Shown here: positions 44,196-53,599 of the stretch, piece by piece
How the letters are laid out: the number at the start of each line of letters is the position of its first letter
How positions within the stretch are numbered: the first letter of the stretch is position 1
DNA from: Paracoccus denitrificans
GTDB taxonomy: Bacteria > Pseudomonadota > Alphaproteobacteria > Rhodobacterales > Rhodobacteraceae
Assembly: GCA_003240735.1 (NCBI GenBank)
Contig: QFNE01000003.1
Coordinates: 186,001-250,000, forward strand
Length of the DNA stretch: 64,000 bases
Direction: 5' to 3'
The notes under the pieces: generated by a model
Told to the model about the DNA's origin: nothing
Database searches by the model: none
Seen by the model: only the letters and a program-made list of their open reading frames with translations
Position numbers and translations under genes: made by a program

Positions 44196-45550
44196 CGCTG
44201 ACTGATCGCGCCCAGAAGGTCGCCGTCTTCGCCTAGGCACCGCAGATCAAGGATCAGCGCCCCGTCGCGGATATGGCCGATGACCGGGCGTCTGCCCTGC
44301 CGAAGGACCGCCGCCAGACGTTCGGGCGCATCGCCGCCGGCCCCCGTGAATGCCAGCCCGGCCGATGGCAGCTTTTCCACCGGCAGCGCGCCAGAGCCGA
44401 TCTGGCTGGCGCAATCCGTGACCTGCACTTGCCAGTCGGGCAGCATTGCCTGAACGGGCGCCAGCAGGCGTTCGGCCTGCGCGATGATGTCAGCCAGCGG
44501 GCGCGTCAGCATCCGCAGGGTCGGCAGCCGTTCGGCCAGCCGGTCGGGGTCGCGGTACAGTTGCAGCGTTGCCTGAATGGCGGCCAGCCGCACCTTGTCC
44601 AGCCGTAGCGCGCGTTTCAGGGGGTTGCGGTTGATGCGCGCGATCAGGTCACGCCGCCCGACGATGAACCCCGCCTGCGGCCCGCCCAGCAGCTTGTCGC
44701 CGCTGAACGTCACCACATCGGCCCCGTCCGCCACGGCCTGCGCCACGGTGGGTTCTGCAGGCAGACCCCAGCGCGTCATGTCGATCAGCGTGCCAGAGCC
44801 AAGGTCGTTCATCATCGGCACCCCGGCGGCGGACGCGATGCCCGCGACCTCGGCTTCGGGGGCGGATTTCACGAACCCGTCGATGCGATAGTTCGAGGGG
44901 TGGACCTTCACCATCAGCGCGGTGTCGGGACCCACCGCATGCGTGTAATCGCGCGCATGGGTGCGGTTGGTCGTCCCGACCTCGACCAGACGGACACCGG
45001 CGCGGGCCATGATGTCGGGGATACGGAACGCACCGCCGATTTCGACCAGTTCGCCACGTGATACGATCGCCTCGCGCCCCTCGGCCAAGGTGTTCAGGAC
45101 CAGCAGGACCGCGGCGGCATTGTTGTTGACCAGCGTCGCATCCTCGGCACCCGTCAGGTCACAGATCAGGCCGCGCACGTGGTCGTCGCGTTCGCCCCGC
45201 TTGCCGGTCGTCAGATCGTATTCCAGCGCCGCGGGGTGGCGCATGGCATCCGTTGCGGCGGCAATCGCCGCTTCGGCCAGCAGGGCGCGGCCAAGGTTCG
45301 TGTGCAGGACCGTGCCGGTCAGGTTCAGGACCGGGCGCAGCGGGTCCGGCGCGTCCAGCGCCAGTGTCGCCTGCGCGATCAGCGCAGACGCATCCGGCGC
45401 GGGCGCGCCAGCCAGAACCGCCGCGCGCGCGTCTGCCAGCGCCGTCCGCATGGCATCGGTGACCGCCGCGCGGCCATGCACGTCGATCAGCGCCCCCGCC
45501 TGCGCCAGCAGCCGGTCCACCGCGGGAAGGGCGCGCAGCGCGGCAGTCAT
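44192..45550 (-). CDS. selA: L-seryl-tRNA(Sec) selenium transferase
   Basis: A PLP enzyme that converts Ser-tRNA(Sec) to Sec-tRNA(Sec) using selenophosphate. The 452-residue protein contains NLTGTVLHTNLGRALLAEAA, VNNNAAAVLLVLNTLAEGRE, SRGELVEIGGAFRIPDIM, MNDLGSGTLIDM and the PLP-lysine motif VTFSGDKLLGGPQAG. The ATG at 45550 lies one base after the fdhE stop; the open frame extends upstream without homology. It overlaps selB. Confidence 0.96.
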   Translation of the reverse strand: MTAALRALPAVDRLLAQAGALIDVHGRAAVTDAMRTALADARAAVLAGAPAPDASALIAQATLALDAPDPLRPVLNLTGTVLHTNLGRALLAEAAIAAATDAMRHPAALEYDLTTGKRGERDDHVRGLICDLTGAEDATLVNNNAAAVLLVLNTLAEGREAIVSRGELVEIGGAFRIPDIMARAGVRLVEVGTTNRTHARDYTHAVGPDTALMVKVHPSNYRIDGFVKSAPEAEVAGIASAAGVPMMNDLGSGTLIDMTRWGLPAEPTVAQAVADGADVVTFSGDKLLGGPQAGFIVGRRDLIARINRNPLKRALRLDKVRLAAIQATLQLYRDPDRLAERLPTLRMLTRPLADIIAQAERLLAPVQAMLPDWQVQVTDCASQIGSGALPVEKLPSAGLAFTGAGGDAPERLAAVLRQGRRPVIGHIRDGALILDLRCLGEDGDLLGAISQR

Positions 45551-45551
45551 G

Positions 45552-46502
45552 TCAGAAACCGACCGTGAAGGGATTGACCCCGGCACGCCGCCACGCCGAA
45601 TCCTTCATCAGCGCATCGATGCCAAGGCTGGCCACGTCATCCGCCAGCGGCTCGATGGTCGGATTCAGGTTCTGGTAGAACTGCTTGACCCATGATCCGC
45701 ACTCATCGCAGGTCTCGGCCTTGATGGTGGGTTCGGGTTTCGCCGCGGTGTCACCCGCGTCGTCAGCGATGACGCCACCCTCGACGGCCTGATAACGGAT
45801 GCCCTTTGTCGATCCGCAGTGCAGACATTTGACCCGGACCTCATTCCATTCGGTCTGACACCCGGCGCACAGGGCATAGCGCGCGCCTTCGGCACCCATC
45901 ACGCCGGTGATGCTGGATGCGACCGGACGGCCCCCACAACAGGGGCAGACGCCGACGCGGATCGGGACCAGTTGACCCGCGTCCAGTGTCGCGGCCAGTC
46001 GTGACAGATGGACCTGAACGGCCGCGGCGGCGAACAGGTGCGGCGCGGCGCTGTCGGCGGGGATCGCGTCGTCCAGAACGTTCCCCAGCAACCAGTCGCG
46101 GTCCGCGTCGGTCGCCGCCTTGACCGCGTCCAACGCCAGCCGCGCGGGGGCGGGCATCTCCAGATCGGTTGCCGCAGCGCACAAGGCGTTCAGGGTCTGG
46201 CGCATTGCCGGGTCGCGGATCAGCGCATGCCGGTCGATCGGGGGCATGCGGGCGGCGCGGGACTGGGCGACACGTTCGGCATCCGGGCCGGCGACGACTG
46301 GCAGGTCAGCGGCCAATCGGGCCTGCACGCGGCTCAGCGCAGCCAGAAATGTCAGATAGGGGGCAAGGTTCGACCCTTGGGCCAGCGCATCAAACCGTTC
46401 GGCGCGGGCCGTGAACAGTTTTTCGGGCTTGGGCAGCAGCGCGAAAGGCGGCGTGGCGACGCCGCCGATCACGGAAGGGTCGGGTTTCAGATCGGTCGTC
46501 AT
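45552..46502 (-). CDS. fdhE: Formate dehydrogenase accessory protein FdhE
   Basis: A rubredoxin-like factor needed for maturation of membrane formate dehydrogenases. The 316-residue protein carries four CXXC pairs: VCPCCGGRP, LCAGCQTEW, KCLHCGSTK and TCDECGSW. It lies between the formate dehydrogenase subunits and selA on the same strand; the 84-base gap from fdoI contains a 9-bp-stem hairpin. FdhD, the usual sulfur-transfer partner, is not in the window. Confidence 0.93.
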   Translation of the reverse strand: MTTDLKPDPSVIGGVATPPFALLPKPEKLFTARAERFDALAQGSNLAPYLTFLAALSRVQARLAADLPVVAGPDAERVAQSRAARMPPIDRHALIRDPAMRQTLNALCAAATDLEMPAPARLALDAVKAATDADRDWLLGNVLDDAIPADSAAPHLFAAAAVQVHLSRLAATLDAGQLVPIRVGVCPCCGGRPVASSITGVMGAEGARYALCAGCQTEWNEVRVKCLHCGSTKGIRYQAVEGGVIADDAGDTAAKPEPTIKAETCDECGSWVKQFYQNLNPTIEPLADDVASLGIDALMKDSAWRRAGVNPFTVGF

Positions 46503-46519
46503 GGGTGGCCTTTGGTCGT

Positions 46520-46548
46520 CGGGCTGCCAAGGTTAACCCGGCAGCCCG
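46520..46548 (-). other. Hairpin between fdoI and fdhE
   Basis: CGGGCTGCC (46520-46528) and GGCAGCCCG (46540-46548) form a 9-bp stem with an 11-base loop. No T-run follows on the coding strand, so it may be an mRNA processing or stability element separating structural from maturation genes. Confidence 0.55.
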
Positions 46549-46586
46549 TATTGAAGTTCAGTCGGCAGTGTTGATTAGGTTTCGGT

Positions 46587-47285
46587 TCATTCGGTCGGGT
46601 CAGAGCGTTGACGCCGCGCGAGTTCCTTGAACCACTTCTGGTGGTGCTTGAAGGCCCAGCCGCCCGTCACCTTGCCGCTGGTCATCGCGCTGAGCGTGCC
46701 GCGCGTCCAGATCGCGGCATAGACGTGCAGAATGAACACCAACGTGATCAGCACCGCGCTGACTGCGTGGATCAGAATCGCGATCCGCCGCACGGGAATG
46801 GACACCAGCCCACCGAAGAACTGTTCCCACATCATCACGCCGGTCACGATCAGCACGATGATCAGGCCGAACATCGCCCAGAAGACGAACTTCTGACCAA
46901 GGTTGTACTTGCCCAAGGGCGGCAGCTTTTCTTCGTCGCCCTGCATCACCGCCTTGATGTTGGCGCCCCACTGGATGTCCTCACGCCGTGGAATGTTGAA
47001 CTTCCACAGCTGCAGGAACAGGATCATGAAGCTGATGACCAGAACGACCCCGATCATCGGATGCAGCATCCGCGTGTTCTGACCTCCCCCGAAAAGGTTG
47101 GTCAGAAAGAACAGCGAGGGCGTGAACAGCGCCATCCCCGACAGCAGCAGCAATATCAGCGAAACCGCCGTCACCCAGTGGTTGATGCGTGTGTAACCCG
47201 CATAGCGGCGCACCTCGACCGGGTCACGGGACAGGATCTTGTCGGTCCGCTCCGAATACTTGAGAGGCTCAGACTTTTGCGCCAT
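46587..47285 (-). CDS. fdoI: Formate dehydrogenase cytochrome b subunit (gamma)
   Basis: The membrane anchor that passes electrons from the iron-sulfur subunit to quinone. It has four hydrophobic segments with candidate heme-ligating histidines in RINHWVTAVSLILLLLSGM, RMLHPMIGVVLVISFM, AILIHAVSAVLITLVF and ILHVYAAIWTRGT. The ATG at 47285 overlaps the fdoH stop (TGATG); a GTG just upstream is possible. Naming as FdoI rather than FdnI is by convention only. Confidence 0.92.
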   Translation of the reverse strand: MAQKSEPLKYSERTDKILSRDPVEVRRYAGYTRINHWVTAVSLILLLLSGMALFTPSLFFLTNLFGGGQNTRMLHPMIGVVLVISFMILFLQLWKFNIPRREDIQWGANIKAVMQGDEEKLPPLGKYNLGQKFVFWAMFGLIIVLIVTGVMMWEQFFGGLVSIPVRRIAILIHAVSAVLITLVFILHVYAAIWTRGTLSAMTSGKVTGGWAFKHHQKWFKELARRQRSDPTE

Positions 47286-48316
47286 CACACCTCCTCCGAT
47301 CCGGGGGCGAGCCGTGTCGCGTCAGTCGCAGGCGTCAGCGGCACATCCGGGTCCATCACGTCGACCAGATCTTCGGCTTCCTGTTCGTCGTGGGCCGACA
47401 CGGTGTTCGGCTTGCCCAGAACGCCATGCGCGATGACACCGGCTGCCGCGACCCCAACCGCGGCCATGCCGATGGTCTTGGTCGGACCTTTCCAACCGCG
47501 CACGACGTCCGAAATCTTCGGATCCTCGGGCAGGTTGGAATAGATCTGCGGCTTGTCGGCGTGTTGCAGGACATACATCACGTGCGTCCCACCGACACCC
47601 GCCGGATCATACAGACCGGCGTTGTCGTAACCGCGCGACTTCAGATCCTCGATCCGCTCGGCGGCGTGCGCCTTCATGTCGTCCTTGGTGCCGAATACGA
47701 TGGCCTGGGTCGGGCAGGCCTTGGCGCAGGCCGGACCTTGACCCACGGACACGCGATCCGAACACAGCGTGCATTTGTATGCCTTGTGGTCGGTCTTTGA
47801 AATCCGCGGGATGTCGAAGGGGCAGCCCGACACGCAGTAGCCGCATCCGATGCAGTTATCGTGGATGAAATCCACAATGCCGTTCGAATACTGAACGATC
47901 GCGCCGGGTGCGGGACAGGCTTTCAGACAGCCCGGATCTTCGCAATGCATGCAGCCGTCCTTGCGGATCAGCCACTCGAAATTGCCGTTGTCCGGGTTGT
48001 CGTATTCCTCGAACCGCATCAGCGTGAACATGTTCGGCGTCAGGTCGTGGGGGTTGGTGTAGGCCCCCACGAAGTCTTCGACCTCGGGGTGCGTGTCGTT
48101 CCATTCCACGCAGGCCGACTGGCACGCCTTGCAGCCGATGCATTTGCTGATGTCGATCAGCTTGGCAACGGGCGTCAACGCGCGCGGGTCGGCCGAGACG
48201 GGTCCGTTGGCAGATGCCCGGACCACGTCCCCGATCCCAAGATTGGCGTCCATCTTCTGGACCGGCGGGTTGCCGACGGCCGTGCGTGGACTGTCCAGAA
48301 CGGGTGGCTGGCTCAT
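47285..48316 (-). CDS. fdoH: Formate dehydrogenase iron-sulfur subunit (beta)
   Basis: A 343-residue ferredoxin-type subunit with four [4Fe-4S] binding sets: DISKCIGCKACQSACVEWN, DGCMHCEDPGCLKACPAPGA, DNCIGCGYCVSGCPFDIP and KCTLCSDRVSVGQGPACAKACP. A C-terminal membrane segment (IGMAAVGVAAAGVIAHGVLG) anchors it next to the cytochrome b subunit, as in FdnH/FdoH. Its ATG overlaps the fdoG stop (ATGA) and its stop overlaps fdoI. Confidence 0.95.
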   Translation of the reverse strand: MSQPPVLDSPRTAVGNPPVQKMDANLGIGDVVRASANGPVSADPRALTPVAKLIDISKCIGCKACQSACVEWNDTHPEVEDFVGAYTNPHDLTPNMFTLMRFEEYDNPDNGNFEWLIRKDGCMHCEDPGCLKACPAPGAIVQYSNGIVDFIHDNCIGCGYCVSGCPFDIPRISKTDHKAYKCTLCSDRVSVGQGPACAKACPTQAIVFGTKDDMKAHAAERIEDLKSRGYDNAGLYDPAGVGGTHVMYVLQHADKPQIYSNLPEDPKISDVVRGWKGPTKTIGMAAVGVAAAGVIAHGVLGKPNTVSAHDEQEAEDLVDVMDPDVPLTPATDATRLAPGSEEV

Positions 48317-51300
48317 GCGATGGCCTCCCCTTTCAGCGGTTCAATGTTGACGAGGAACGCCTTGAATTCCGGCGTTTCCACGTTGGCGTCGCCCACGAAC
48401 GGCGTCAGGCTGTTCGGCCCGAACCCTTTGCGCGCGGCCCCGACAAAGCCCCAGTGCAGCGGGATGCCGACGACATGGACGGGCTTGCCGTCACAGATCA
48501 GCGGCTTGATGCGCCCGGTGACATAGGCCTTCGCCTTCACCTTGCCACGTTTGGACGACACCTCGACCCAGCCGCCATTCTCGATCCCCTTTTCGGCAGC
48601 CAGCTGTTTGCTGATCTCGACGAAGAACTGGGGCTGAAGGGCGGCGTTCACCGGGTTGTGCTTGGTCCAGTAATGGAAGTGCTCGGTCAGACGATAGGAC
48701 GTCCCCACGAAGGGGAATTCGTCGCTGGTGGCGAACTGCGCCACGTCCGATTTGAACACCCGCGACACCGGGTTGCCGCGCATCTTCGGGTTGAAAACGT
48801 TGGCGACCGGGCTTTCGAACGGCTCCATATGCGTCGGGAACGGCCCGTCGCGCATCATGCCCCGGGAAAACAGACGCGATGTCCCTTCCTGGTTCATGAT
48901 GAACGGCATCACGTCCTCGGGCTTGGCGGTGGGGGAAATGTCGGGGACGTCAAAGCCCTCCCATTTCTCACCGGTCCACTCGATGATCTTGCGTGACGGA
49001 TCCCACGGCTTGCCCTGAAGGTCACACGATGCACGGTTGTACAGCGTGCGGCGGTTCAGGGGCCACGCGAACGTCCAGTTGGGATAGACGCCCGAGCCGC
49101 TTTCGTCGTGGTTGTCACGACGCGCCATGTTGTTGCCGTTTTCGTTCCAGCACCCGGAATAGATCCACACCGCGCTGGCGGTTGACCCGTCATCGCGCAG
49201 CTCGCTGAAGTTCACGACCTGCTGACCCGCCGGACGCACGACCTTGGTTGCATCCTTCAGATCGGTGACGTCCGACAACGCCGTCCCGTTCATTTCCTTG
49301 GCCAATTCCTCGGCGGTCGGATCTTCGGGGTCGGCATAGTTCCACGTCAGGTCCAGGATCGGGTCGGCAAACGCCCCGCCTTCGGCGCGATAAAGCTCGC
49401 GCATGCGCAGGAAGACCTGCGCCATGATCCACGTATCAAGCTTTGCGTCACCGGGGGAATCGGCGCCCTTCCAGTGCCACTGCAGCCACCGGCCCGAGTT
49501 CGTCAGCGACCCTTCGTCCTCCGCAAAGCAGGACGACGGCAGCTGCAGCACCTCGGTCTGGATGGAGGCGGTGTCCACGTCGTTGTATTCGCCGTGGTTT
49601 TCCCAAAAACGCGACGTTTCCGTTTCCAGCGGATCGACCGTGATCAACAGCTTCAGCTTGGACAGCGCCCGCGTCAGCTTGGCCCGGTTGGGGAACGCCA
49701 GCGTCGGGTTGAAGCCCTGGATGAAGTAGACGTTCACCCGGCCCTGATCCATCAGCTCGAACATGCGCAGCACGTCATAAGTCGGAACGTCCAGCTTGGG
49801 CAGATAGTCATATGCCCAGTTGTTTTCCGGCTGCGCCTTGTCACCCCACATGGATTTCATGAAAGAAACCATGAACTTGGAGTAGTTCTGCCAATAGCTG
49901 GTCTGCCCTGGCCGCAAAGGCTTGAACGCGCGCGACTTCATGTAGGTGGCCCAGTCGGGCTCCTTCTCGGTCGGGATGTTCATGTAGCCGGGCAGCAGGT
50001 TCGACATCAGGCCGATATCGGTCAGACCCTGGATGTTGGAATGCCCGCGCAATGCGTTCATGCCGCCACCGGACACCCCGATGTTTCCAAGGATCAGTTG
50101 CAGCATCGCCATGCCGCGGATGTTCTGCGCGCCTTTGGAGTGCTGGGTCCAACCCAGCGCATACATCGACGTCATCACCTTGTCGGGTGCCGAACATTCC
50201 CCGATCATCTGGGCAATGTGCAAGAACTTTTCCTTGGGCGTGCCGCAGATCCGCTCCACCAGCTCGGGCGTATAGGCGTCCACGTGCTTGGCCAGCATTT
50301 GCCAGACGCACCGCGGATTGGTCAGCGTCATGTCGGCTTCCGCAAACCCGTCCTCGCCCATGACATAGTCCCAGCTGGTTTTGTCATAGTCGCGCTTTTC
50401 CGGGTCGTAGCCGGTGAACAGCCCGTCTTTCCAGCCAAAGTCCTCACGAACGATCAGCGCGGCGTTGGTATAGTTGCGAACGTATTCCCACTGCACCTTG
50501 TCGTTCTGGATCATCCACCGGATCATCGCCATCAGGAAGACGATGTCCGAACCCGGACGGATCGGGGCATAGTAATCGGCGACGGCCGCCGTCCGCGTGA
50601 ACCGGGGGTCCACGACGATCAGACGCGCACCGCGGTGCGCTTTGGCTTCGGTCACCCATTTGAAGCCGCACGGATGCGCTTCAGCGGCGTTGCCACCCAT
50701 GACGATGACAAGGTCGGCATTCTTGATATCGGTCCAGGAGTTCGTCATCGCTCCACGGCCAAATGTCGGGCCCAAACTGGACACCGTGGGGCCGTGTCAG
50801 ACGCGCGCCTGGTTATCGAATCCGACTGCACCAAAGGACCGGACAACCTTGTAGGTCAGCCAGGCCGTTTCGTTGGTTGTGGCCGAGGCGGCCAGAAAAC
50901 CGGTCGTCGCCCAGCGGTTGACCGGAACACCGGCCTCGTTGGCAGCCACGAAGTTCGCGTCACGGTCGTCTTTCATGGCGCGCGCCACTTTGTTCAGCGC
51001 GTCGTCCCATGAAATCGGCTCGAACTTGTCGGCACCGGGCTTGCGCAGCATCGGCTGCGTCAGGCGCGTGGGTGCGTTGACGAAATCCTTCAGCGCGGCG
51101 CCCTTGGGGCACAGCGTTCCGCGGTTCGTCGGGTGATCGGCGTCACCCTCGATGTGGAAAATGCGGCTTTTGCCGGTTTGTTCGTCCGCACGAGAATACA
51201 TGATGATCCCGCAAGCGACCGAGCAATAGGGACAGGTGTTGCGGGTTTCCTTGCTTTCAACCAGCTTGAACGCGCGCACATGCGCCAGTTCCGCTGCTTC

Positions 51301-51393
51301 GGCGCCGCCAAAGCCCATGGCTCCAAGCGAGGTTGCCGCGACACCCGCACCAGCGAGCTTTAGAAAGCCGCGCCGTGAGAGGTCGATGTTCAT
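48313..51393 (-). CDS. fdoG: Formate dehydrogenase alpha subunit, selenoprotein with in-frame UGA
   Basis: The catalytic molybdopterin subunit that oxidises formate to CO2. Read through the UGA at 50797-50799 it is 1026 residues, close to the roughly 1015 of FdnG/FdoG. A twin-arginine leader (LSRRGFLKLAGAG) sends the folded protein to the periplasm. The [4Fe-4S] cysteines are 54, 57, 61 and 95 (NTCPYCSVACG; GTLCPKGAA). Residue 199 is the predicted selenocysteine in DNQARV-U-HGPTVSSLGPTFGRG, as in E. coli FdnG. The two frames on either side of the UGA are in the same phase and both match the family, so this is not a pseudogene. It heads the fdo-fdhE-sel array. Confidence 0.95.
50757..50799 (-). 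promoter_or_regulatory. Selenocysteine UGA codon and predicted bacterial SECIS element
   Basis: The TGA at 50799-50797 is followed by CACGGCCCCACGG and a possible stem (GGCCC at 50793-50789 with GGGCC at 50773-50769) around a 15-nt loop. SelB would bind such a hairpin. The codon is certain from homology; the exact fold is inferred. Confidence 0.8.
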
Positions 51394-51432
51394 TGTCTTT
51401 ATCTGCCTGTCTTGACGATAGGTGGGTGATCC

Positions 51433-51461
51433 ATAAGCGTCATTTAACGCCAGAAAGTCAA
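51433..51461 (-). promoter_or_regulatory. Possible sigma70-type promoter of the formate dehydrogenase operon
   Basis: On the reverse strand TTGACT (51461-51456), a 17-base spacer and GCTTAT (51438-51433) lie about 40 bases before the fdoG ATG. The -35 is good, the -10 weak. No FNR-type TTGAT-N4-ATCAA site is seen. Confidence 0.4.
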
Positions 51462-51548
51462 GAAAAGCTGCGGCTGGCGTGACGGCACTGCGTCAGATCG
51501 TGATCAGCCGTCAGTCGCAGCGGCGTCTGATGCGCTGACGAGGCCGTC

Positions 51549-52196
51549 CTAAAACGGCGCGGGGGCGGAAAACGTCATGCTGACATTGCTGTCGGGGTGG
51601 CGGAACCGCAGTGTTTCGGCGTGCAGCATCAGGCGCGGATGATCGGCCGCAGCGCCCGTGGCATAGATCGGGTCGCCCAGAATCGGATGGCCCAGTGACA
51701 GCATGTGGACCCGCAGCTGATGGCTGCGCCCGGTCAGGGGGGTCAGCCGCACCCGGGTTTCCTGATCGTCCTGCCGGACCACGCGCCAGTCGGTCTGCGC
51801 GGGACGGCCGTTTTCGTGGTCGACCTGTTGGCGCGGGCGGTTGGGCCAATCGACCGCCAGTGGCAGATCGACGGTGCCGGTTTTCGGCTCCAGCCGGCCC
51901 CACAGCCGCGCGACATAGGATTTGCGGACCTGACGACGCTCGAACTGCTGGCCCAGATGGCGCTGGGCGTGAGGGGTCAGGGCAAAGACCATGATGCCCG
52001 ACGTATCCAGATCCAGCCGGTGAACCAGCAGGACGGTCGGAAACGCCACGCGCAGCCGCGCGATCAGGCAATCGGCGCGGTCTTCGCCCCGGCCCGGCAC
52101 CGACAGCAGCCCGTGCGGCTTTTCGACGACCAGGATTTCGTGGTCGTCGTGGATGATCCGCGGCTGCGCCTCGGTCGGGTGATAGACAAAGCTCAC
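51549..52196 (-). CDS. RluA-family pseudouridine synthase
   Basis: A pseudouridine synthase with the catalytic region HRLDLDTSGIMVFALTPHA (Asp of HRLDxxTSG), preceded by ILVVEKPHGLLSVPGRG and followed by LTGRSHQLRVHMLSLGHPILGD. It has no S4 domain and is about 215 residues, closest in build to RluA (23S U746 and tRNA U32), though the target cannot be proved. The likely start is GTG at 52196, eight bases after the lysE stop; a TTG at 52229 in the same frame would overlap lysE. It is the last gene of an overlapping leftward set. Confidence 0.85.
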   Translation of the reverse strand: MSFVYHPTEAQPRIIHDDHEILVVEKPHGLLSVPGRGEDRADCLIARLRVAFPTVLLVHRLDLDTSGIMVFALTPHAQRHLGQQFERRQVRKSYVARLWGRLEPKTGTVDLPLAVDWPNRPRQQVDHENGRPAQTDWRVVRQDDQETRVRLTPLTGRSHQLRVHMLSLGHPILGDPIYATGAAADHPRLMLHAETLRFRHPDSNVSMTFSAPAPF

Positions 52197-52203
52197 GCGC
52201 GGC

Positions 52204-52830
52204 TCATTTGACGACAAGCCGGACGGCAAGGCCCGCGAACATGACCGCGGCGATCTTGTTCAGAATGCCAAGCCGCCCCGCCAGACGGGTGCCCAGCCAG
52301 CCCGCGACGACGCCGTATCCCACGGTGATCAGCGTGCCGGTCACCGCGAAGATCAGCCCCAGACCCAGAAGCTGCTGCCAGACGGGGCCATAGCTGACAT
52401 TGGTGAACTGCGGCAGGAACGCCAGCAGGAACAGGATCGGCTTGGGGTTGAAGATGTTCGACAGCGCCCCGCGCCGGATGATGTTCCAGGCCCTGACCGA
52501 CCCCCGTGCGCTTGGGTCGGGCGGTGGCGCGGTCCATGCCTGCCACGCAAGAAACAGCAGATACGCCGCACCAATCCACTTGATCGCCGTCAGCGCGCCC
52601 GGATGCGTCGCGATGACCGCGCCCAGCCCGGCGGTGGTGACCGCGATGTGAAACAGCACGCCCAGACCCACACCCAGACCCGCCAGCGCCCCGGCACGCG
52701 GACCGCCCTGAACCCCGCAGGCGGTGGCAAAGAACACATCCTGCCCCGGCGCCAGATTAAGGATCAGCCCGCCCGAGACAAAGGCCAGCAGCTGCGGCCA
52801 CGGGATGTTGCCGATGGTGTCCCAGATCAT
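52204..52830 (-). CDS. LysE/RhtB-family amino acid exporter
   Basis: A 208-residue inner-membrane protein with about six segments. The family opening is LAFVSGGLILNLAPGQDVFFATACGVQGG, with GLGVGLGVLFHIAVTTAGL and NIFNPKPILFLLAFLPQF later. It should export an amino acid or a related compound; the substrate is unknown. Its ATG overlaps the stop of the upstream GFA gene (ATGA). Confidence 0.9.
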   Translation of the reverse strand: MIWDTIGNIPWPQLLAFVSGGLILNLAPGQDVFFATACGVQGGPRAGALAGLGVGLGVLFHIAVTTAGLGAVIATHPGALTAIKWIGAAYLLFLAWQAWTAPPPDPSARGSVRAWNIIRRGALSNIFNPKPILFLLAFLPQFTNVSYGPVWQQLLGLGLIFAVTGTLITVGYGVVAGWLGTRLAGRLGILNKIAAVMFAGLAVRLVVK

Positions 52831-53198
52831 GCCGTGCCCCGGTCCATAAATTCGTAATAATCGCCCTTGTCGCCGGGAAATGACGGCTTGCCCAGATGCA
52901 GCCCCGTGGGCGCGTCAAGCAGTCCCGCCGACAGGTCAATCGTGTCGTCGTCGTTTCCCCTCCACCACAGGAACGACCCGCAATCCGGGCAGAAGCCGCG
53001 CGTGGCGGTGTCCGTGTGGGCATAGGTCCGGGCGTTGCCGGTCACCGTCACCGCATCGGCCTTGACGGTCACGAACGCCCAGACATGGCCGGACTGACGG
53101 CGGCACTGTGAACAGTGACACTCATGCGCCGTGTCCGCGTCGGTCTGCGCGGTGATCTGGACCTGACCGCACAGGCACGCGCCACGAAGCGTCCTCAT
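52827..53198 (-). CDS. GFA-family protein (glutathione-dependent formaldehyde-activating fold), copy 1
   Basis: A 123-residue zinc-binding protein. Cysteine pairs GACLCGQVQ, ECHCSQCRRQSGHVW and GFCPDCGSFLWW mark the Gfa/Mss4-like fold. The founding member, Gfa of Paracoccus, was reported to speed the reaction of formaldehyde with glutathione; many members have no known activity. It overlaps copy 2 upstream and lysE downstream by four bases each. The nearby betaine monooxygenase makes a formaldehyde link attractive but unproven. Confidence 0.88.
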   Translation of the reverse strand: MRTLRGACLCGQVQITAQTDADTAHECHCSQCRRQSGHVWAFVTVKADAVTVTGNARTYAHTDTATRGFCPDCGSFLWWRGNDDDTIDLSAGLLDAPTGLHLGKPSFPGDKGDYYEFMDRGTA

Positions 53199-53599
53199 GG
53201 CTGGGCCGAGGTCGTCTGCGGCAGCCCGTCGGCGATGTCGTAATAGTCGCCCTTGAAATCGACCCAGATATGATGATTCAGCCGCCGTCCGGTGGGCTCG
53301 TCGATCGCGGCCATAGCCACGGAAAAATATGGTTCGGTCAGTTCGTGCCAGAACAGCGACGATCCGCAGGTCGCGCAGAACCCGCGCCGCGCATGCTCGG
53401 ACGAGGCATACCAGCGCAGCGCGCTGTCATCGTCGATGGTCAGGTCGATGGCCGACCCCGATGCCCACAGATGTCCCGACCAATTACGGCACTGGTTGCA
53501 ATGGCAGGCGGTCGGCGGATCATCCCCCCATACGCCGGAAAACCGGACGGCACCGCACAGGCACCCGCCCCTGAAACGATCAGAGCTTGCCGAACACAT
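53195..53599 (-). CDS. GFA-family protein, copy 2
   Basis: A 134-residue relative of the next gene with the same zinc pattern: GGCLCGAVRFSG, CHCNQCRNWSGHLWAS and GFCATCGSSLFWHEL. The two share gene order and motif spacing but differ in most residues, so they are old paralogues rather than a recent duplication. Its ATG lies inside the 3' end of msrC (20-base overlap). Confidence 0.88.
   Translation of the reverse strand: MCSASSDRFRGGCLCGAVRFSGVWGDDPPTACHCNQCRNWSGHLWASGSAIDLTIDDDSALRWYASSEHARRGFCATCGSSLFWHELTEPYFSVAMAAIDEPTGRRLNHHIWVDFKGDYYDIADGLPQTTSAQP

Noticed and set aside
50797..51393. fdoG as a broken gene or two separate genes
   Set aside because: The UGA falls exactly where FdnG has selenocysteine, both sides stay in phase, and selA, selB, selC and selD are all present.
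52827..53599. The two GFA genes as a recent tandem duplication
   Set aside because: They share only the zinc motif spacing; most other residues differ.
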